From: Haloferula sp. BvORR071
Lineage (GTDB): Bacteria > Verrucomicrobiota > Verrucomicrobiia > Verrucomicrobiales > Akkermansiaceae
Reading direction: 5' to 3'
Assembly (NCBI RefSeq): GCF_000739615.1
Contig: NZ_BATP01000033.1
Span: forward strand, 1-43,276
DNA: 43,276 nucleotides
The position numbers and the translations under genes are program-made. How positions within the stretch are numbered: the first letter of the stretch is position 1; each line of letters begins with the position of its first letter. Shown piece after piece: positions 1 through 6,900 of this stretch. The notes beneath the pieces are model-generated. The model was given only the letters and a program-made list of their open reading frames with translations. It was not told the origin of the DNA and searched no databases.

Positions 1-1233
1 ACGGTCACTTATTCGAAGGTCGGTGGGCCCTCATGGCTCACCGTGGAAGCGGATGGCCGCGTCTCCGGTGTGCCCGGCATCAATGACAGCGGCAACTCGC
101 CCTTCCGCGTCCGCGCCACCGCATCCGGCGTCCTGTGCACCGACTTCGAGTTGCGCATCCCCGTGACCGCACCCGCGGATCTGCGTGCGCACTACGAATT
201 GAACGGCGCTCTCACCGATACCGCGGCCAGCTATCATGGCAGCGGGCAGGGCGGCGGCCCGACCTACCTCAGCGGCTGGTTCGACAAGGCCGCCGATCTC
301 GACGGCACCGATGACTATGTGCAGCTTCCCGCGGGCTTCCTCAATGGCGTAACGGACTGCACCTTCGCCGCGCGCTTCCGCTGGGATGGCGGCAACAGTT
401 GGCAGCGGGTCTTCGACTTCGGCAATAACACCACCCAGTACATCGTCCTCACCCCGAATTCCGCGGCGGGCACCCTGCGCTTCACCATCTCGACGACGGG
501 CAATGCCAGCGAGCAGATCCTGGAGACCCCCATGCCTGCTCCCGGCGACTGGACCACGGTGGCCATCGTGCTTTCGGGGGATACTGGCACCCTCTACGTG
601 AACGGAGCTGTCGCGAGCACAGGGACCATCACGCTCGACCCCGCGAACATCGCGCCGGTCTTGAACTACCTCGGCAAGAGCCAATGGCCGGATCCCTATT
701 TCAACGGCGCGATCGATGACCTCCGCATCTACAACCGCGCGCTGAATGCCACCGAAGTCCGCAGCCTCGCCGTGCCACCGGCAGCCACCATCGTGCCACG
801 CAGCGGCTACTCGGCCTGGAAGGCCGGCTTCACTTTCCCCGTCGGCCAAAGCCAGCCGGAGGCCGACCCCGATCAAGACGGCCAAGCCAACCTCATCGAG
901 TGGCTCCTCGGCACTGATCCCCTTGTTCTCGGCCCGGACAGCGGCAAGACCCTCGCTGCCCAGCGCCTCACCGCGGAACAAGTCGGCCTCACGGGTGACA
1001 AGACTTACCTCGGTCTGGCCGCCCGCATCCGCAAGGACCGTCCCGCGACCACTCTCATCCCCGAGGCGGCCGCGACTCCCGACGGCCTCGCTGCAGCCCA
1101 AGCCGCCACCCAAGTCCTCCAAGCCGGCCCACCTGTGGACGACGGCGACTTCGAGATCATCACCTGGTACTACACCGTCCCCATCGAGGACGGAGCGACC
1201 GGCTTCATTCGCCTCCGCGTCATCCAGAACTGA
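1..1233 (+). CDS. LamG-domain secreted protein, C-terminal part (5' end outside window)
   Basis: The reading frame is open from the first base, so this is the C-terminal 410 residues of a larger protein. A putative Ig-like segment comes first (ending near VSGVPGINDSGNSPFRVRA). A LamG/concanavalin-like domain follows at about residues 60-255, with the usual features: a 'DGTDDYVQLP' strand, 'WQRVFDFGNN', 'LYVNGA' and 'GAIDDLRIYNRALNATEV'. After it comes a short linker with one calcium-loop-like stretch, DPDQDGQANLIEWLLGTDP (about 290-308), and a tail ending in GFIRLRVIQN. LamG modules usually bind carbohydrate or protein ligands outside the cell, so a surface or secreted adhesin or enzyme accessory is likely. 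Any catalytic part would lie upstream and is not visible. The end of the tail resembles that of the large protein at 18733-23664. Confidence 0.85.
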   Translation, partial: TVTYSKVGGPSWLTVEADGRVSGVPGINDSGNSPFRVRATASGVLCTDFELRIPVTAPADLRAHYELNGALTDTAASYHGSGQGGGPTYLSGWFDKAADLDGTDDYVQLPAGFLNGVTDCTFAARFRWDGGNSWQRVFDFGNNTTQYIVLTPNSAAGTLRFTISTTGNASEQILETPMPAPGDWTTVAIVLSGDTGTLYVNGAVASTGTITLDPANIAPVLNYLGKSQWPDPYFNGAIDDLRIYNRALNATEVRSLAVPPAATIVPRSGYSAWKAGFTFPVGQSQPEADPDQDGQANLIEWLLGTDPLVLGPDSGKTLAAQRLTAEQVGLTGDKTYLGLAARIRKDRPATTLIPEAAATPDGLAAAQAATQVLQAGPPVDDGDFEIITWYYTVPIEDGATGFIRLRVIQN

Positions 1234-1325
1234 TCTCAATCCCCCACGAAGGGGCGAAAAGATCTACTCCAACAAAAAGGGGATAACTGCCCGGACAGAC
1301 AAAAGCGTGGCCAAAATCAGCCTGA

Positions 1326-1359
1326 AATAGCGGATTTCACCCAAAGCTCATCCGCTATT
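1326..1359. repeat. Perfect 10-bp inverted repeat in the intergenic gap
   Basis: The arms AATAGCGGAT (1326-1335) and ATCCGCTATT (1350-1359) are perfect reverse complements around a 14-nt spacer. The hairpin lies 93 nt after the upstream stop codon and about 110 nt before the next start. No T-run follows, so it is either a U-less terminator or mRNA 3' end structure of the upstream gene, or an operator for the downstream PEP-CTERM gene. The sequence cannot decide between these. Confidence 0.5.
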
Positions 1360-1429
1360 CCAACAGCTCCATCCTCGGTAATTTGGCGAAATCATACCAA
1401 GCCGGGCAGTCCCATACAAGCATCCGGAA

Positions 1430-1438
1430 TGCTATGAT
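1430..1438 (+). promoter_or_regulatory. Candidate extended -10 promoter for the PEP-CTERM gene
   Basis: TGCTATGAT fits an extended -10 element (TGn followed by TATGAT) and ends 32 nt before the start codon at 1471. That would give a short leader. No convincing -35 hexamer sits 17 nt upstream, which is tolerable for an extended -10 promoter. Housekeeping promoters of this phylum are poorly defined, so this is only a candidate. Confidence 0.3.
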
Positions 1439-1470
1439 TTTCGCAACCCAAGACCTCCCAAGTAAGCCCC

Positions 1471-3870
1471 ATGTACCAGCCCAAGTTCCGTACTGTCTGC
1501 CGCTACCTCGGCGTAAGCGCCCGCATCTCGATCGGCGCCGCCATCTTCGCCACCCCTGCTCTGGCAGGCAATCTCTGGGTCGGCGGCACCGTCGGTGCCG
1601 AGCAAGACTGGAATGACATCGGCAACTGGGGCGGTGCTTTCCCCGTCGGCAATACGAGCGTCAATGTCGCCACCGGCAACTTCCCGATCATCACCGCGAC
1701 CCCGTCCTTCACGCCCGTCGATCTTCTCGTCGGCACCGCGGGTGCAAGCGGTCGCCTCGATCAACGCGCGGGCACCGTCGCCACGGGCAACGGCAACTGG
1801 CTCTTCGTCGGCCAAGGCAATGCTGGCAATGGCACCTATAACCTCGCCGATACCTCGCTGACCACCGGTCCCGCGATCGGCTCCCTCACTGGCTTCGGCG
1901 TGGGCAGCGGCAGCATCAATGCCGGCGGTACCAGCACCACCGGCGGTCGCCTGGTCGTCGGCGATGCCGGCAGTTCGGTCGGCAATTTCAACATGAACAC
2001 CTCGGGCACGCTGAAGACCGAGGAAGACGCCATCGGCATCATCCTTGGCAACGGCGGTACCAGCACTGGCAACTTCAAGCTCGATGGCGGCACAGTGCAG
2101 GTGAACTCACTTGCCACCACCGGTATCGGCATGCTCGTCGGCACCAACGGTGGCGATGGCAATTTCCGCATGAGCGGCGGCACCGTGACCGTGACCGGTG
2201 GCATCTGGGCCGGTGACAACAACGTGGGTAGCCAAGGCCTGTTCGAGGTCAGCGGCGGCAACTTCAGTGCGACTGCCAGTGGCACCAATGCCCAGAATGG
2301 CCAACATGCGATCGGGCGTGGCCTCGGCCAAGGCACCCTCAATGTCAGCGGCACCGGCAATGTCTCGCTCACTGGCCTGACCCACGTCGGCTATTCGGGC
2401 ACGGCGACTGCGGGCACGACCGGCATCGTGAACGTCACGGGTGGCAGCTTCACCAATACCGGCGAACTCCGTGTCGGCTCCGGCCTCTACAACAATGGCG
2501 CGGTCATTTCCGCTGGCAGCGGCACGCTGAATGTCTCCGCTGGCTCCGCCACCGTCACCGGCAACCTCAAGATTGCCAGCGGCAATGACTCCAGCGACGT
2601 GGTGACCGGCACTGCCAACATCAGTGGCACGGGTACCTTGAACGCAGCGGGCGATCTGATCCTCGGCTACGCGGGCAACAGCAACCTCGGCAAGCTCGTC
2701 ATCAGTGAGAATGCCACCGTCAACGTCGGCACCTCCGCGGAGCGCTGGCTCATCGTGAGCCAATACGATACCGCCAAGGGTCAACTCGACATCAGCGGCG
2801 GTAACCTGCGTTTGCTGAACAACTCCGACATCCGTTTCACCACCGGCAATACCAGCACCAACAGCACCAACGTCATCAACCAGACCGGCGGGGCAGTGAC
2901 TTCCTACGCGGATGGCACCGGCACCACCTTGGGTGGTTCCGGAGTACTGGACATGCAGTACAGCGGCGCCGCCGGGGTCAACAACACCTACAATCTCAAC
3001 GGCGGCACCCTGACTCTCTCCGGGGTTGGCTCGACCCTGGCGACCGGCACCCGCACCTTCAACTTCAACGGCGGCACCCTGCGCGCCACCACCGCGACCG
3101 CGAACTTCATGAGCCTTGGTGCGGGCAATGCGCGCGCCAATGTCCGTGACGGCGGCGCGATCATCGATACCAACGGCGTCGACATCACCATCGGCCAGTC
3201 CCTGTCGCACAGCAATATCTCCGGCGACAACGCGGTCGACGGCGGCCTGACCAAGAACGGCGGCGGCAAGCTGACCCTCACAACCACCAGCAACTACACC
3301 GGTGCCACCACGGTGAATGGCGGCACTCTCTCCGTGAATGGCAACATCGCCACTAGCAGCCTCACCACCGTCAATAGCGGCGGTACTTTGGCTGGTACTG
3401 GCACCGTGGGTGCCCTTACCGTGGGCTCCGGCGGCTTCCTGACCCCTGGTAACAGCGCTGGCATCCTCAACACCGGCAGCGTCAATCTCCAGTCCGGCGC
3501 TCAAATGGGCATCGAGGTGCTCGGCGCGACCGCAGGCAGCGGCTACGACCAGCTCAATGTCACCGGTAGCGTGACCTTGGCCGGCTTGCTGAATGTCACC
3601 AGCAGCTTCACCCCGACCGAGGGCAACCTCTTCTTCATCGTCCTCAACGACGAGACAGATGCCATCAACGGCACCTTCAGCGGCCTCGCCAATAACTCCA
3701 TCTTCAATGCTGGCGGCCAGCTCTACCAGATCAGCTACTTCGGTGACAGCGGAACCAACAGCTTCACCGGCGGCAACGACGGCGTGCTGATGGCTGTCCC
3801 CGAGCCCGGGGCTCTGTTCCTCGGGACCATTGGTATGCTCGGCCTGCTGCGCCGCCGCCGGGCGGCTTGA
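1471..3870 (+). CDS. PEP-CTERM autotransporter-type beta-strand repeat protein
   Basis: This is a 799-residue exported protein. It starts with a signal peptide-like segment ending in ATPALA (about residue 31), followed by 'WNDIGNWGGAFP', a motif typical of the start of such beta-helical passengers. The body is almost entirely Gly/Asn/Thr-rich repeats such as 'GGTVQVNS', 'SGGNFSATASG' and 'NGGTLTLSGVG'. A recognisable autotransporter-associated strand repeat starts near residue 591 (LTKNGGGKLTL ... NYTGATTVNGGTLSVNG). The last 26 residues form a PEP-CTERM sorting tag: VPEPGALFL, a hydrophobic stretch, then LRRRRAA. PEP-CTERM proteins are processed by an exosortase and linked to surface or extracellular polysaccharide; no exosortase gene is in this window. 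There is no transporter beta-barrel. The start has no clear ribosome-binding site, but it places the signal peptide at the N-terminus. Confidence 0.9.
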   Translation: MYQPKFRTVCRYLGVSARISIGAAIFATPALAGNLWVGGTVGAEQDWNDIGNWGGAFPVGNTSVNVATGNFPIITATPSFTPVDLLVGTAGASGRLDQRAGTVATGNGNWLFVGQGNAGNGTYNLADTSLTTGPAIGSLTGFGVGSGSINAGGTSTTGGRLVVGDAGSSVGNFNMNTSGTLKTEEDAIGIILGNGGTSTGNFKLDGGTVQVNSLATTGIGMLVGTNGGDGNFRMSGGTVTVTGGIWAGDNNVGSQGLFEVSGGNFSATASGTNAQNGQHAIGRGLGQGTLNVSGTGNVSLTGLTHVGYSGTATAGTTGIVNVTGGSFTNTGELRVGSGLYNNGAVISAGSGTLNVSAGSATVTGNLKIASGNDSSDVVTGTANISGTGTLNAAGDLILGYAGNSNLGKLVISENATVNVGTSAERWLIVSQYDTAKGQLDISGGNLRLLNNSDIRFTTGNTSTNSTNVINQTGGAVTSYADGTGTTLGGSGVLDMQYSGAAGVNNTYNLNGGTLTLSGVGSTLATGTRTFNFNGGTLRATTATANFMSLGAGNARANVRDGGAIIDTNGVDITIGQSLSHSNISGDNAVDGGLTKNGGGKLTLTTTSNYTGATTVNGGTLSVNGNIATSSLTTVNSGGTLAGTGTVGALTVGSGGFLTPGNSAGILNTGSVNLQSGAQMGIEVLGATAGSGYDQLNVTGSVTLAGLLNVTSSFTPTEGNLFFIVLNDETDAINGTFSGLANNSIFNAGGQLYQISYFGDSGTNSFTGGNDGVLMAVPEPGALFLGTIGMLGLLRRRRAA

Positions 3871-3883
3871 GGCTCGCGCGATC

Positions 3884-3913
3884 TCCGGAGGAGGATTCAA
3901 TCCTTCCTCCGGA
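3884..3913. terminator. Hairpin between convergent genes
   Basis: TCCGGAGGAGGAT (3884-3896) pairs with ATCCTTCCTCCGGA (3900-3913), giving a stem of about 13 bp with one bulged base and a 3-nt loop. It lies exactly between the PEP-CTERM gene and the convergent helicase fusion gene, so it could end transcription from either side. It has no U-run, which makes classical intrinsic termination uncertain. Confidence 0.4.
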
Positions 3914-3930
3914 TACGAATTCCGGCCGCC

Positions 3931-6900
3931 TCAGTTCGAGCCGGGGTCTGACTCGAGCATTCCGCGGATCCGGCGGATCACTCCGGCGGGATCACGGTGC
4001 CATTGGCGGCTGGTGATCCGCAGATGACGCCAGCCGCGGTGAGCCAGGACATTCGGGACGTGGACGTAGTCCTCGTAGATATCGGCTTCCTTCTCGCCTT
4101 CCTCACACAGGATGGCTAGGGCGTAGCGGTGATGATCCCCGCGGGATACGACTGCTACGGGCAAACGGAACTCTGAAGTTCCGACCAGGGTTTCGACCGT
4201 GAGTCCTTCTTTTTCCAGTGCGAGCGAGAGCTGGTGGTGCAGGGGCAGGTGGGTATCGCCTGCGGATTTCGATGCCTTGTTTTGTCCAGTTTTGGGCAAG
4301 TCGTTGACTAGGGAGAGAATCTTCTCGGCCTGGGTGCGGCGGCCTTCGCCGAGGTGGCGGGCGAATTCGACGAAGGCTTTGAACATGCGCGGCCCGTCAT
4401 GCTTGGTATTCGCGACCGAGAGCATGGAAGGCTCAAAGGATGAGACCACGATGATCTCGGACTTCGCGCGGGATACGGCGACGTTGAGCCGTCGCTCGCC
4501 GCCTTTCTGGCCGAGCGGCCCGAAGCGGGCGGGCACATAGATCTCGTCGCTGCCGTCCTTCCGTTTCCGCGGCACCGGCGCGTAGCCGAGCGAGAAGAGG
4601 ATCAACTCGCGCTCATCCCCTTGGACGCTCTCCAGGTTTTTGACGAAGGGCCGCTCGTCGAGTGATTCGCGGGTGCTCGCTGCATCCCACAGCGCGGAGA
4701 AGGCGGGATCGCTGCTGCGCCGCGCGTCGATCTCGTCGAGGATCGTGCGGCGCTGGGAAAGGTTGAAGGTGACGATGCCGACGGTGGGTGGCTTGGGCCG
4801 GGCCAACAGATCGGCCAGCAGATCGACCACGCGTTTCGCCTCAGGAGCATTCGATCCTTTGTCCCAAGTGCCATTCTCTACCCGCACCCAGCGGATGGCA
4901 GGCGGGGCGGAACGCGAGAGTGTGGCGGGAATGGTGAGCAGCGAGCCGCCATACATCGAATGGTTAGAGAAGGCGATCAGCTCTTCGAAGAGCGCCCGGT
5001 AGTGCCAGCGGAGCGGGGCTCCAGACCCTGTGGCCCGGGCGAGGACCAACAAGGATTCGGAATCGAAGGCATCGGGTGCGACCTCCGCCTCGCTCATTTC
5101 ATCGATCTCCAGGCTGCTGCCGGCTTTGAAGAAAGATGAGGGCGGCATCTGCTTGTCATCCCCGGCGACCACCGCGCGCTGGGCACGGGTGAGAACCGGC
5201 AGGCCATTCTCCACGGTGCACTGCGAGGCCTCATCGATGATGAGAAGGTCGAAGATCGGCTCGCGCGGGAATAGGATCGCAGTGGTCTCCGGTGACATCA
5301 GCCAGACCGGCACGACATCCAGGATTTCGCGGGCATGCTGTCGGACCAAGGTGCGCATCGCCGTGACCCGGCGCTGCTTGCGGGTCTCCTTGATCAGATT
5401 CTCGCGGGCGGCTTGTTCGGGGCTGCGGCGCACCCGGGCCTCTGCGGGCAACACGGCCATCAAGCCGGTCCGATCACCTGCGGCGGAGATGCGCAGCGAT
5501 TCTTCCGCGGCGATGAGTTGATGAAGCTCGAGCAGCCGGCTCGAAGCGGCTTCCGGCGAGCCCAGGGGAATCGCTTGGTCGAGCATCGCCAGCGAGGGAT
5601 CGGTGAACTCGGCGGCTTTCAAGTGGGCCTCAGCCCATGCGCGGTCGGCTAGCTCGCACCATTGCTGGGGTGCAGCATCCGCAAAGGAATCGGCGAAGCT
5701 TGCCACCAGTGGCAAAGGATTGGGAAGGGTAGCAGTCAGTTGCGCGAAGGATTGATCGGCGAGCCGCAGTGACACCGCCTCGGCATGAAAGGCTGCTTCG
5801 AGCGCTGCAAGACCAGCCGGAGGCAGCTTTCCTGCTACTGGGAAATGAAGTGCCGCGATCCGGGCGGCATCGAAGTAGGCCTGTTGCGCGGCGAGTAGAT
5901 CGAGTGCTGCCTGGCAGCGACTGGACCAAGCGGTCCAGCCACCTGCCGGGCTATCCGTTCCCGTGGCGAGCGGCCAGAGGCCCAGCGATTCGAGTGAGGG
6001 CCGGGCCGCCGACAGGCGATCGGCGGTTTCCCACAGCCCGAGCATCTCCGAATGGCGGGTCGCCAGCGTGGCGGCATCGGCAGGCAGTCGGGAAGGCATG
6101 CCGAGGGCCTCGAAAAGCTGGGCGGCGGCGGTCCAACCACGAGCGGCAGAAAGGCGGCGTTCGATCGCGGCGAGCAGTGCCGGGTCGAGCTTCGCGGCTG
6201 CCTTATCCGGCCAGTCGCGGTGAAGTGCTTCGAGCACGATCGCGCGGGCACGCCGCCAAGCGGGCTTGAGGAACTTCAGCCAGGACGAGACGTGCTGGCG
6301 GGCAGTGGCCAAGGCCGCCGTGAGTTCCGGGCTGTCGGCGAATTGGACTCGGGATTTCTCTTCCAGCAGCAGCGGCAGGCTCTTGCCCACCGCGGCGAAG
6401 GAATTCTCCAGCGTGGCATGAGCCGGCGGATCGAGGCGGCGGCCTAACAGAACCGGGAACAGCGGATCCGCGACCGGGGTCTGCACCGCAAGCTGAAGCG
6501 CCTCGCGGGCGGCGCTGAGGGCGGGAGCAGGAAGTGGCTGTACGGCGTAGGCGCGCTCGTAGGCCTCCGCCGTTTCGCGAGTCGTGCGAAGCGCTGCCAG
6601 AATGCTCCTCAAGTCATCATCGGTTGAAGTGGCGAGCGAGGCGCGTGGCGGCTCGCTGTGAAATGGCGATGACTTCGCGAAGTGCCGCGAGTGCGGATGC
6701 AACTCCCGAAGGTGTCGGTGCAGCGCGGGCAGGCGATCCAGCGGGAGGCTAGCCAGGGAAGGGGAGTCGCAGCCGGGGAAATCGGGCTTCGCCGCGGCGA
6801 AGGAATGCAGGCCGCCAACGCTCAAACCAGAGGCCGTGGCGCTTGCGAGCAGGCGCGAACGGGCGGCCAGTTCCGTCTCCAAGGCGCGGGCCTCCCGGCG

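Noticed and set aside
31..1239. Long minus-strand frame opposite the LamG gene
   Set aside because: It is a shadow of a GC-rich gene: no recognisable domain, low-complexity Gly/Ala/Arg composition and fully antisense to a well-supported protein.
2107..3900. 597-residue minus-strand frame opposite the PEP-CTERM gene
   Set aside because: Composition reflects the reverse complement of Gly/Thr/Asn-rich repeats; no domain and no start context.
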